A DNA stretch of 64,000 bases from Rhynchospora pubera (lineage: Eukaryota > Streptophyta > Magnoliopsida > Poales > Cyperaceae), in the NCBI GenBank assembly GCA_028095005.1, contig CM051459.1, positions 2,161,190 through 2,225,189 on the forward strand, written 5' to 3'. A program made the position numbers and the translations under genes. Within the stretch, counting starts at the first letter, position 1; each line of letters opens with the position of its first letter. The notes under the pieces were generated by a model. It searched no databases, was not told where the DNA came from, and saw only the letters and a list, made by a program, of their open reading frames with translations. Shown in pieces: positions 45,420-56,700 of the stretch.

Positions 45420-46481
45420 TTGGCATTATACCTCTTTCATTTCAAGTTAAATATATAATAATGTAAAAATAATATCTCTATTTTATTTATGTAGGTACAT
45501 TACATACATCAGGAGTTTGGGCAGGTTGATTTCATTTTCAGGGTGTACCCTCGTTAAATCAAGCGGAACAATAATAATTCTTACGGCAAGCAAGACCTGT
45601 ATTATATTATATTATATATAATTTGGAAAGTCATTCAAGGCCAGCTGGAAGAATATATTATATATGGGATGGGCTCAGCGGCTCAGCCTCGCTCTCTGCA
45701 TCTCTTGAGGAACAGAGGAAGTCAAAATGTCTTACTTTGTTTTGGGTTTCGGCTCAAACCAATTATGCCCGATTATTAATTCTTGCAAAGGCAGTACTGA
45801 TGCTGCAAAATATCATTCGTTCTGCTTACAAAAATAGCGTAACTAACATGAGAATTGTTTGATTGATCATGCATGATTGGCACTTCAAACTCATTCTTAC
45901 TTTCTTTTTAGTAGTTAATTACCGAATCGAACCCCCCCCCCCCAAAGGCCATTCACTTCATTTATTGATTAATTGTATACCAAATTCAATCAGTTGGGGT
46001 TCCTCTTCCAAAATGCCTTCTGTATTTAATTAATTTAATTCAAAGTTGACTTGACTAACACTATTACTGTTACACAATTGATCGCCTTCTGCTTCGAGAC
46101 TCGACTAATTAGAGAAATGGATATTTTGTAAATGTTTCCTTCTTTTCATGAAAATTTGCCAGTATATATTCTCCTGGCCCTAAAAAATAACTAATTACTA
46201 TAGAAGTTAATAAAATATATGCAAACATGGAAAAATAAAAAATAAAAAAATAACTATTTCTTAATTAAATGTAAAAGCAGCACCTAGTTATTAGATAGTT
46301 GAAAGTAACTGTTCACTTTTTCCTTTTTCTCTGATGTTAGACAACCGTTGACGCCTCAATTCTTTTTTCGTCAGGATCTTCCGCAGAAAAATGTCTAATC
46401 GATATAGTTGTTGTATCAATTTTTTGGTCCTTGAAAATGTATTTAATTAATTGCTAACTATGTGATAATGTATCCCTTCCA
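45420..46481. other. Spacer, no gene; poly(C) run at 45931
   Basis: No supported gene. A run of about twelve C residues lies at 45931-45943. An open frame at 45623-45862 has no family signature. Confidence 0.4.
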
Positions 46482-46560
46482 TTTGGATGGTGTGGGAATA
46501 AGAGAAATAAGGGAAGAAGTATTGAGAGGTGTGTAACTTTATGAAGAGTTTGAACTGTTA
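46482..46560. mobile_element. Left half of a truncated Tourist-like MITE
   Basis: CCATTTGGATGGTGTGGGAATAAGAG followed by AGTATTGAGAGGTGTGTAACTT matches the left part of the 52.5-kb and 32.3-kb MITEs. The right half and inverted end are absent. Confidence 0.5.
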
Positions 46561-46594
46561 AATTTGAGCATGTCGCCATAATGCTCTTCTTTTA

Positions 46595-46783
46595 GGCTCC
46601 GTTTGGATGGCTTCTTCCCGGAATAAGGAATAAGGAATAACCACTTTTTACCAATAAATTTATTTCTAACCATCCAAACTCTTCACAAAAGTTACACACT
46701 TCCCAATAAATTTACCCCTTCCCAATAAATTTCTTCCCTTCTTCCTTCTTCCTACCTTATTCTCAACGCATCCAAACGGAGCA
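46595..46783. mobile_element. Tourist-like MITE, 189 bp, copy of the 28.3-kb element
   Basis: Starts GGCTCCGTTTGGATGGC and ends CATCCAAACGGAGCA. TTA lies on both sides (46592-46594 and 46784-46786). Apart from one changed terminal base and a short CTTCTTC insertion it is nearly the same as 28314-28495. Confidence 0.88.
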
Positions 46784-47703
46784 TTATATCTTTTTGTTTT
46801 AAAGTCTTTATTACAAGCAAAAAGATGCATCAATTAATAAATATACATATTGTTGAGCAATAAATGAATTTACAGCTTTTTTAAGTGATATCAATTGAAT
46901 GATGAACAAAATGAGTTCCTAGAATATGGCTAGCTTCTTAATTTCAGACACGCATGCGATTTAATGGTATTATTATAAGTTTATAACGTGCAATGATGGT
47001 TGGACAATCCGAAAAAAATAAATAAGCGTGCTTAGTTTTGTATTTTTCTATAATCCGAATTGGGGATTCATTTTGAACTGAAGTACCAAACATTATATTA
47101 TTCGGATCGAGGTTATTTCTTTTAACATGCTCATATCATTATTACTAGCAGTATAAGTCCAGAATTAAATATATTCCACTTAAATGCTTACAACCCTTTA
47201 TTTTCAAATTAGTCCATATAAATTAACAAAATATATCTATGATATACGGACTTGTATCATTTTAATTGCCATAAGTTTTGACATAAACGGACTTGTATCA
47301 TTTCTTCTCTTCTCTTTTCTTTTCTTTTCTTTTCTTTTCGCGCGCGCTTATTAATCTATCCGATAAATAAAGGCATTTTCCTTCATTTGAGTACTCTGTG
47401 TAACGCAAAAAAAACCTAATGTTTCACTGGATAACCTTGCAACCTCTACAGAACACGACAATATGATTGTAAATACATGCGTACATACATACAACTGAAC
47501 CACAAAAAACCGCATGGTGAATTCTCGTTTTATTTACAAATTCTAGCACCAAGAAGAAAAATCAACAGCTTGGAGTGAGATTATACAACCCACCTCAACA
47601 ACCATTTCTCAGTACTTCAGTGCCTGACAGATGGAGCCAGGTGGTATAACCAACAGCCAAACAGTCATAAAAGAAAAGCACACATGAAATGCTAATTAAG
47701 AAA
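46784..47703. other. Spacer and 3' region of SRC2-like copy 2
   Basis: No gene supported. A TTTTC/CTTTT microsatellite lies at about 47304-47340 and ends in a short CGCGCGC run. Confidence 0.4.
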
Positions 47704-49463
47704 CTAGAAATCAAACCCACCGGCGTCATCAAACCCAGCATCATAACCCGAATCATACACGTCCTCAGCTGCATCTGAAACAATGTCACCCAAAATCAAC
47801 CCACCGATGGCCCCACCGAGCAGACCGGCACCGAGACCTAGTCCCATTCCATTCTTCTTTTTCTTCTGTGGCTGAGCAACCTGTTGTGCAGGGGGGTAGC
47901 CGTACCCTGGGTAACCATACCCAGGCTGAGGAGGTGGGGCATATCCGTATTGAGGTGGTGGCGCATAGCCATACGGCGGTGGAGCACCATATTGAGGAGC
48001 ACCATAATATGGTGGAGGTGGCGCATATGGACCGGCAGAGCTAGATCCAGCCGGGTATGCAGGAACTGGCTCCGAGGACTTAGCTGGCTTTTCTGATGCT
48101 GCTGGTGCAGGATAACCAGCTGGTGGATATGCAGTGACTGGTTCAGAGGACTTCGCTGGCTTTTCTGATGCTGCCGGTGCAGGATAACCAGATGGCGGAT
48201 ATGCCATGACCGGCTGAGCAGTTTTAGCAGGCTTTTCTTGAGGTGGATAGGTGGTTGGAGGTGGATATGGCGCACTGGCAGTTGGTGGTGGGTATGCAGT
48301 GGCAGGCGTTCCATAATTGGCAGTTGATGCAGGGGCTGCTTGAGAACCTATGCGCTCGCTAAGCTTGTAAGAGAGGTTGATGACACCTTTTGGCTTGCCA
48401 GAGCTGGGTACTCGGACCTGAAAAACTCAAATAGTTAGGTTGCTTCGTTTGATCACCCTTTTCCAGAAGTTCAGATACAAATAATCATGGTGTTTATTAA
48501 TCACATTTCTAGACCTATCCAAAGTTATAAGATTCTCTAGTAGGTCGTCTTTGCATCGTGGAGGGAGAAGAAAATTTGCAACAATTTGCACAAGTGCTGA
48601 TAATTCTCGATGATTGATTAATGGATTTAGGAAGATCTTATATCTTTATAATTAATAAATAATAGATTTTTTTGGAATATATTGACTAGCGACTATGAGC
48701 TGTCCCCAACCAATTTACTTGACTTTGTAATTTTGTATGAAACAAATGATCAGAGAAGTTGAATAGTTTATATAGATTCAGTTTCCCAACCCAAAGACTT
48801 TCTATGTAGCATTTTTTTTCTTTTTGCCACTTTATGCAACCTTTAAATAGACAAATAAATTAGCTGAAAATGGAATATTCTATTATCCAAAAATAATATT
48901 AAATATTAAATGAACCAAATGTGCTTTCAATTGGAACCAAGAAGCAAAAATCATGTTTGATCATATTGAAATTGCTATAAAACTGTTAGATCAATTGGTG
49001 AAATTGGAAGAACAAAATTAGTTTCCCTAAAATTGAACGGAACAAATTAAATGAGAAAATAGAAGGGACGACCTAATTAAAACACAAGAAGTGGAAAATC
49101 AAAATTGAATACCTGATAAGAGACGAACTGGGGCTGGGTGGGGCCGTCTCCCCTGACATTCTCGAAGAGTTCCTTAAGCGGCACGTGCACCTCGCCGATG
49201 TCTTTGTCGCCGAGCGCCTTCTTCTCGGCGCGCAAGACGACCTGGAGCGTGCCGGGCGCGCCGGGGTCGGCGGGGACGTTGAAGCGCAGAGTCTGGTTCC
49301 AGGTGGGGTTGGGGCCGCTGTCGACGTGGATCTTGGTGCGTTGCCTGGAGCGGGGATCGGCGGAGAGAGAGACCTCGGCGTAGACATCCATCTTCCCAAG
49401 AAGATTTACGTCTTTGAGATCCTTTGCAGAGATGAGAGTGAGGTCGAGGGTTCTGTACGCCAT
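47704..49463 (-). CDS. SRC2-like C2-domain protein, copy 2 (354 aa)
   Basis: Two exons on the minus strand, 49113-49463 and 47704-48417, joined by a GT-AG intron in the same place and phase as copy 1. The C2 domain reads MAYRTLDLTLISAKDLKDVN, with the conserved GKMDVYAEV, then PNPTWNQTLRFNVPADPG and DIGEVHVPLKELF. Exon 2 opens VRVPSSGKPKGVINLSYKLS. The Pro/Tyr-rich region contains a 24-residue tandem duplication (units of AYPP(S/A)GYPAPAASEKPAKS followed by SEPV), absent from copy 1 and accounting for part of the extra length. The C-terminus has QPQKKKKNGMG, GLGAGLLGGAIGGLILGDIV and DDAGGFDF. Exon 1 is extremely GC-rich, unlike copy 1. Likely a membrane-associated C2 protein of stress signalling. 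Confidence 0.94.
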
Positions 49464-49572
49464 TTGGATCGGAGAAGAGAAGAGAGATGAATTGGTGAGA
49501 GATCGAGATTAGACTTTAAATTGACAAAAAAGTTGAGAGAGAGTTCGAGAGCCGAGAGAGGAGACTTTTCAG

Positions 49573-49581
49573 CTTTTATAG
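49573..49581 (-). promoter_or_regulatory. TATA box of SRC2-like copy 2
   Basis: CTATAAAAG on the minus strand, 110-118 bases upstream of the ATG, with a CT-rich leader between. Confidence 0.7.
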
Positions 49582-49954
49582 GATGAGGATCGCTCTCTCT
49601 TTTTGCGATGGAGCAGCAAGAAAAAAAACGCGTGCATCGGTTGAAACGCGGAGGAAAAAGGAGACTGCGCGGATTTTTCACTTCGTCGATTTACCAGAAT
49701 GTCCTTGGAAGATGGAGAATCTCAACAACTTGGGTTTAAGAGAGAGAGAACGACGCATGCACCTGGTGTATTCTGGATTGTCACTTCTCTGTTCTCATTT
49801 CTCACTGACTGTGGGGACAATTTGGGTTTGTATTCTGGATCACGCGTTATTCAACGCGACGGGACCTTCAAAAAAGAGGCTACGGATTTTATGGAAATTC
49901 TAAATTAACTTGTTCCAATCGGAATATGATAATTACTCCAAGGCAAGTTTAGTT

Positions 49955-50147
49955 GGACCCCAATCCCATGTAGCGCGGGACACCGTGTAGCGCGCGTACG
50001 GGCCGTCTGATCTTGATCGGACGGTTCATTTTTTACGGGCCTATCAATCTAGGTTACATGCACGGGGCTCCCTTGTCCATTGGATCTTGATCAGACGGCT
50101 ACGATGCCGCGCTACACGGTGTGCCGCGCGGCACCAGATCTGAACTC
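49955..50147. mobile_element. GC-rich Mutator-type MITE, 193 bp
   Basis: Flanked by a perfect 9-bp duplication AGTTTAGTT (49946-49954 and 50148-50156), the Mutator hallmark. The arms pair ACACCGTGTAGCGCG with CGCGCTACACGGTGT and CCGTCTGATCTTGATC with GATCTTGATCAGACGG. The outermost 12 bases match poorly. No coding capacity. The GC content is far above its surroundings. Confidence 0.85.
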
Positions 50148-50156
50148 AGTTTAGTT

Positions 50157-50698
50157 AGCTTTCTTTTTTCTATTCCTAGACAGCTCTGTTAGTTTATCTA
50201 TATAGCAATTTTACATTTTTAACCCTGTAAATACATTTCATTCTACGTCATAAGCTTTGACCCTCCAAATAAGCATTTAGTTTTTTTCAATTCAAACTAA
50301 AAACCCCATACAACATAACGAAAATTATTGTAGAAGTAGTCATCAAAATCATTAAAGATTTTCAAGCTCGTTATATTAATATTTATAAGTTCCATCCTCC
50401 ATCAACTTAAAAGAATACTTATTTGAATTGAAATTCACATATTATTAAAGCATTTATCACTTTTTGAAAAGAAAACAAAAAATAGATTCAATTCACATTA
50501 ATGGCACTTGATTGAGGGATGGTTTATCGTGTTTAGGCACCAGGAAGGAAGCCACATAAAAACTTCGAGACTAAGTATTACTATGTAGGCTATATGCTTT
50601 AAATATCTTTCGGAAGGTGATATGACACGCGTGCCACTGGACTTTTGGCGCTACTAAATATCTACAGTGCAACAATAACATATATTATTATTTATTAT
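50157..50698. other. Gene-free spacer
   Basis: No supported gene, RNA or bounded repeat. Confidence 0.35.
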
Positions 50699-52458
50699 TT
50701 TTTTTTGGTAGTTAAAGGCCCGTAGGCAAACTTTCATTGAACTAGAAGCAAATTACAGCCCAGTTACGTTACATGAGAAAACATAAAAGAAGGGTATGTA
50801 AAATTCACATATGACACCCTATCTAATCTAGCCAAATTGGCCAATTGGTGTGCTTCGAGGTTGTTTTCTCTTGGAATATAGCAGCAAATAAAGCCCTGAT
50901 GCATACGGAACATGTTGAGCAGGTTCATGGTATCATTAAAATCTTGCCATGGCACTGAGTCCAGGTTAATGCAACCTTGTATGATTTGTTGCAGCTGAAG
51001 GCAATCAGTGAAAAAAGTGCCAGTATCCATCCCTAGGTGCAGAGCAGCATGGAGAGCCATTTGCAAAGCATGTACCTCAGTGCCAAAAGCAGAAAAAGCT
51101 TCCCCACACTTCACTTCATATCGGAACAGAATATTATTCATATGCATAACATATGCCCAACCGCCCGAACACGGGGACTAAAAGAACCATCCACACAACA
51201 AGAGAAACCCCCTTCTGCATATTGCTGCCCCAATTGCCACATATTCCTGAGCGGCTTTGGGATCGAGAACTTAGTATTCAGCCTAGACAGTCGTGTGTAG
51301 TATTCTGCCAATTTTGAGACCGATGCAATGGTTAAACATGTGCCCTCATACATGAAGGAGCATCTGGACTTCCAGAGAGCCCAAAGGAGATTTGCAAAAG
51401 ATACAAACTTTTCGCCTTGCAGCAATTGCGACACAGTGAAAAGCAGTTCTGTGATGTCAGAGGGCATACAATCCATCCTCATGCCAAGCTGCGATGAGAA
51501 CCAGAAGGTTTCAGCAAAAGCGCAGCGAAAAAGAGCATGTAGTGGCAAATCAGGTTGTTGGTTGCATACTTGGCAAGTGGGGACGGGTTGATGGAGTCTG
51601 GAAGCATAAGTGCCCTGTACTGGTAATCCATCATTTATCAATTTTCACAGAAATAAACGTACCCTTGGCATCAACCCTGGGCAATGCCAAATGACCTTAA
51701 ATACAGAGCTCTTCATTGGAGGTAATGGTGAGGTTGCACCTTGCAGAAGCTTGCAAGCATCTTTGAAACTGAAAGACCCAGAGGCATTAGGAGTGTAAAG
51801 CAGTCTATCTCCTCTGACATTGTTTGCCATTGGCGGTATGGGGTACAACATTGTAATTAGCAGACCCATGGCTACACCAAGATTACCAGCTAAGTTGTCA
51901 TGAGCCCAGCTTGTTCCTTCACTGTTAGACAAATCTCGAAGCTTTAAATTTCTCTGTCTCGAGCTAGTGGGGTTCAGCGCTTGCCAGAAATCATGCCACG
52001 GCTCTCCATAGACCATGCACTTGTCCCCTCTACCAACTTGCCACTTTATATGCGGTTTGAGATAATGACGAAGATGCATGATGGCCCTCCATAGTTTAGT
52101 ACAGTTCCTAGGTTGACCTGAGAGCCACAAGCATTTCCTAGAGAGGTATTTTGCCCTCAATAATTGAACCCATGGCGTATCCTCAAATTCTTTGCATCCA
52201 ATTTTCCATAGAGTTTTGAGCATCATGGCACCATTTAACACCTCAACCTTCATTAGCCCGAGTCCCCCCCTGTCTTTTGTGCATAGTAATACGATCCCAC
52301 GAGATGAGATGCATTTTTTCCTTTCCTCCGCTTTCCCAGAAAAAATGATCGAATCATCAATTCAATTTTAGAAGCAATTGTTGAGGGCAGGGGACCCCCC
52401 GCTGTACTGAACACAATTAGTGGCTCAATTACTGAGCGAATCAGAGCCACTTTTAAAT
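50699..52458 (-). mobile_element. 5'-truncated L1-type LINE, ORF2 C-terminus, frameshifted
   Basis: Minus-strand LINE of about 1.76 kb ending in an A tail (T run at 50699-50707). The end of the reverse transcriptase (ALIRSVIEPL, then KIELMIRSFFLG) is followed after frame changes near 52.26 kb by NGAMMLKTLWKIGCKEFEDT, the zf-RVT region (VCNQQPDLPLHALFRCAFAE) and, from about 51.2 kb, an RNase H domain (CCVDGSFSP; FGTEVHALQMAL; FFTDCLQLQQII; ENNLEAHQLANLAR). Frame breaks lie near 52.26, 51.64 and 51.14 kb. Its 3' UTR start AAAGGCCCGTAGGC resembles that of the full LINE next to it, so they are related. No clear target duplication. Confidence 0.88.
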
Positions 52459-52476
52459 TGTTGAAATTATTATTCT

Positions 52477-52623
52477 CTCTCCGTTTGGATGGTGTAAGGA
52501 TAAGAGGAATAAAGAAAGAAGTATTGGGAAGTGTGTAATTTTGTGAAGAGTTTGAATTGTTTATAATAAATTTGGGAGTGAAAAAAAGCTATTTTTTATT
52601 CTTGCACCCATCCAAACGGAGCC
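52477..52623. mobile_element. Tourist-like MITE, about 147 bp
   Basis: Starts CTCTCCGTTTGGATGGTG and ends CACCCATCCAAACGGAGCC, followed by TTA. The left terminal bases are altered and the matching TTA is not directly adjacent. The interior AGTATTGGGAAGTGTGTAA is shared with the 32.3-kb and 4.3-kb copies. Confidence 0.68.
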
Positions 52624-52743
52624 TTAAGATTAAAATTTAAAAAGATTACATCTATCATGTTAAATTGTAAGCATTAGATGACCACAAATCTAGTTCTTAG
52701 TCACGTCTGCAAGTTAAATTCGGTCATATTTACATATCAGCGG

Positions 52744-52763
<20 letters not shown>

Positions 52764-52779
<16 letters not shown>

Positions 52780-53189
52780 GAGAGAGAGAGAGAAAACCTA
52801 TGGTGCATACTAATGTACGGAAGCTTCGGTGCATACTGATCCGAACTTTTGAATTTGTTTCAAAATGACCGATCCAAATCGTCCAATATGATCTCCCTAT
52901 TGAAATCTCATCGCCAACCAAATTTTACATTTTTTCGAAATTTTTAAGTATTTTTTTCGGATTTTTAAAAACTGCTATTTTTGACCGGTTCAGAAAAAAT
53001 TAGATTAGCGATTTTCTAAAATTTGAAAAAAATACTTTAAAATTTTGAAAAAATATAAAATTTGGTCGGTAAGGAGATTATAATAGGAAGATCATATTGG
53101 ATGGTTTGGATCGGTCATTTTGAAGCAGATCCAAGAGTTCGGATCAGTATGCACTGAAGCTTCCGTACATTAGTATGCACCATAGGTTT

Positions 53190-53263
<74 letters not shown>
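52764..53263. mobile_element. Fold-back element flanked by (TA)n tracts
   Basis: Arms GAAAACCTATGGTGCATAC (52792) and GTATGCACCATAGGTTTTC (ending 53191) pair, and the pairing extends through TAATGTACGGAAGCTTC, GATCCGAAC and AATATGATC to a centre near 52990. The element is bordered by (TA)8 plus (GA)n at 52764-52791 and by (TA)35 at 53194-53263. Insertion into or between TA microsatellites recalls the rice Micron-type MITEs. No coding capacity. Confidence 0.72.
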
Positions 53264-53266
<3 letters not shown>

Positions 53267-53444
53267 TTTTGCTATGGTGAGTTGCAACTCACAAGGGCTG
53301 TGGTGAGTCGCAATCCAAACCGTCCAATCTATTTTAAAAATCATGCAAATTTACGCGATGATGAATAGCGTGAGCGATTAAAACTTTCTCCGTTCCGTCT
53401 GTTTTCTCTGTCCCATCCCCTTCTTCTCTTTTTATTTTCCGTCT
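53264..53444. other. Possible second (TA)n-linked repeat end and gene flank
   Basis: TATAGAGTTTTGCTATGGTG next to the long TA tract, followed by AACCGTCCAATCTATTTT, looks like the left arm of another fold-back element of the same style, but no right arm was found. From about 53390 the sequence is pyrimidine-rich, and it was probably continuous with 60450 before the LINE inserted. Confidence 0.35.
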
Positions 53445-53716
53445 CCCTCTCAAAAAATTTTTTTTTTTTTTTGAGAATCAAAAGCCCGTAGGCTATTATA
53501 TTAAAGCAATTCATTGTTTTACACCCATAAGGCAGGATTCGATCATGCTCCTGAACAAAACAAAATAAGAAACCCCCGCCTGCAACTGATCTTCCACTAG
53601 ACTAAACTGTCAGTAAGAAAAGAAACATTCTTGTGGACTGGCATTTAACTAATTTACACAAAAGAAACCACAAGGTCCACAACCCCATTAAAGGGTACAC
53701 CTTAGTAACAACAAAG

Positions 53717-56700
53717 TCATGCAGGATCCCAAACAAAAACACTCGGAGCAAGCTGTACGCCTTGACTTATGCCTGGGTGCACATTGTTTTGTCTTCTGGC
53801 TTGATTTGCTAAACGATGAGCCGGTTCCACATGTTGCCTTCGTGCATACCTAACTCTGATTGCTGGTAACTCCATCAGTTTGTCAATGCACCAATTGATG
53901 ACCCCTTCCGCCTTCCAAGAAGGTACATCCTGAAAATTGCGATCATTAATAGCCATAACCAATATTTGTGAATCAGAGAAAATATCCACTCCCTGAAAAT
54001 GAGAAAGAAGTGACTGAGAGAAGAGAATGCCATGATACAAAGCAACTGATTCAGCTAAGAAAGCATCATCAGTGGTACCATTTTTAACATAGCAATCATA
54101 ATATTTGCCACTCAGGTCAAAACAAACAGCAGCCACCCCCATCCTTTTACTGACATCCCATGACCCATCAACTATTACCAGTGCTCTCCCTTTTTGAATC
54201 AACAACTTATCATTCCCATTCGGCTTTAAAAACAATTTCATAGGATTCAGTATGTTCTGATATACCGTCCCTTCAACCCTCTTCACAACCTTTCCCACAT
54301 CAAAAGGTAATCCTTTAAAGACAAAATCACACCTCGCTTTCCAAATCTGCCACATCATGCTAAAAAAGAATTTTAAATTCCCATCAATGTATGTGGTTAA
54401 CACCTCCTGTACCTTTGAACATACACCGTGTGGCAATTGTTCCACTCTCACCATCAACCTCGATGAAAACCAACATGCCCTGGAAGAATGACAATAAAAC
54501 AGCATATGATCTACATCTTCTCTGTCATCACCACACCTCATACAAAAAGGGGGCACCGTATGCAATACTCTATTCAACTTATCAGCAACTGGCAATGCAT
54601 CATGTAAAAGCCTCCACAAAAAGGTTTTTATTCTAGGAGGCAAGTTATATTTCCACAAAATTTCCCATTGATTTGATGGTAGGGGATTATGAAAAACAAG
54701 CTGACCCTGCGCTCCCTTCAGTTTAATATAAGCAAGTTTTGTATTAAACTTTCCTGTTTTACTAGGCAACCAGAGTAAGGTATCACTAACATTTCTGTGA
54801 ATGATAACATTCTGCATGATATACTGGCCCAACTGTCCACCGAAAAAACGGTTTACTTTATCTACATTTCATTGCTTACTATCAGTATTAATGAGATCAC
54901 TCACTTTAACAGTTCTATCTATATTGCTGAAAAGGTCTGTCTGAAACCAATTTTGAAACCATGGGTCTTTTGCTACCACAATATCAGCACCTGTTCCTAC
55001 TCTCCACATCACATCCTCCCTTAAGTCATCTCTTACCTTCAGTATTTGTTTCCAGAAAAGACTAACGCCATGTGTGTTTCTCACTCTCCAAAATCCTGTT
55101 CTAGAAAAATATTTTGCTTCCAACAATTTAACCCACAATTTATCTTTCTTGGCAGCTATCTCCCAAGCAGTTCTTAAGAAAAGAGCTTTATTAAAAACAA
55201 CTATATCCCTTATACCCAAACCCCCTAAATGTATTGGCTGACATACCTTTTCCCAAGAGATTAAAGAGAGATATCTTGTTCTATCATGCTTTTCCCACAG
55301 GAACCGCCTCATGATCTTTTGCACCTCATCAACAATCTTCTTCTGAATTAAGGAGGATAACATGTAAAATATTGGCAACGATAAAAAAACAGATTTTAAA
55401 AGAACAACCCTTCCTGCCATCGATAAAGAATTTAACTTCCAACCAGCCAACCTCTTATTAATTTTCTCTATTAAATCTCTATGCACCAAATTTAAGTAAG
55501 GTTTGTCCTGTGATAAATTTACCCCCAAATACTTTTCCTCATTGTACACCACCCTTGCCCCCCACATATAACAACATGCTTCTCTCACTTGGTCAGGACA
55601 ATTTTTACTGAACCATAATTTGGACTTTTCAGGATTAACCATCAAACCCGAATGTAAAGCAAAAGCGTGTAATATCTGACTATAAGACTGAATTTCCTGC
55701 ATATTTGCCTGACCAAAGAGCATCAGATCATCTGCAAACAAGATATGAGTTAAAACCGGTGCATTATTTGCCAACTTTACTCCTTTGATTTTACCCTCTG
55801 TCAAACCTTTTTCCAAAAGTCTAGTCAAAACTTCCATTCCCAAAATGAATAAAAAAGGTGACAAAGGGCATCCTTGTCTTAAACCTCTTTGTGGCACAAT
55901 AAAACCATCTCTCTGCCCATTAATATTTAAAGTCACTCTACCCCCTCTAACACAGGTCATTATCAAATTGATCATGTTCTGTGGAAGGTTTACAATTTTT
56001 AAAACAGCTTCAATAAAATTCCATCTGATTGAATCAAAAGCTTTATTTATGTCCGCTTTAAGCATGAAACAGTTCTGTGCAAAATGCTTCTGATTAAAAG
56101 TATGTAAAACCTCCCTTGCGAGAATTATGTTATCATGCACCCCCCTTCCCCTAACAAAGCCAGCCTGGGTATGAGCAATCAGTTGAGGAACAAAAGGTTT
56201 TATCCTTTCTGCAATTATTTTCATAAGCAACCTATATAAAGTATTTCCCAAGGTTATTGGTCTGAAATCCCTTGGTGTTTGAGGATCATCTTTTTTGGGA
56301 ACAAGCACAACAATTGATTTCAACCAATCTCCTGGAATATCCCCCTGCACAAACGCCTTTTGTATGACAGTACACACTTCTTTTTTTAAAAAATCTCAAT
56401 TATTTTGTAAAAATCTGGTATTCACCCCATCTGGCCCAGGTGCCTTATCAGGTCCCATTTTAAAGAGAATATGAGTAATTTCAGCTATGTCAGGTTGTTT
56501 CTGAATGGATTCAATTGCCCAAATAGGAAATTTTTTAAAAGAATTTATTCCCACATTTTGCATCAAAAAATTGGAAGTTTGTTGAACAGTCAATTCTGAA
56601 GAATCAGTAAAAAGATTTTTAAAGTAATGTACAAAAACACCCCTTATACCCCTCTCATCTGTAACCTCTTCTCCCTGGGAATTCTGTATTTTAACAATCA

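Noticed and set aside
47838..48314. 158-codon His-rich frame
   Set aside because: Off-frame shadow of the SRC2-like copy 2 second exon.
49073..49490. Arg/Pro-rich and plus-strand frames
   Set aside because: Shadows of the very GC-rich C2 exon.
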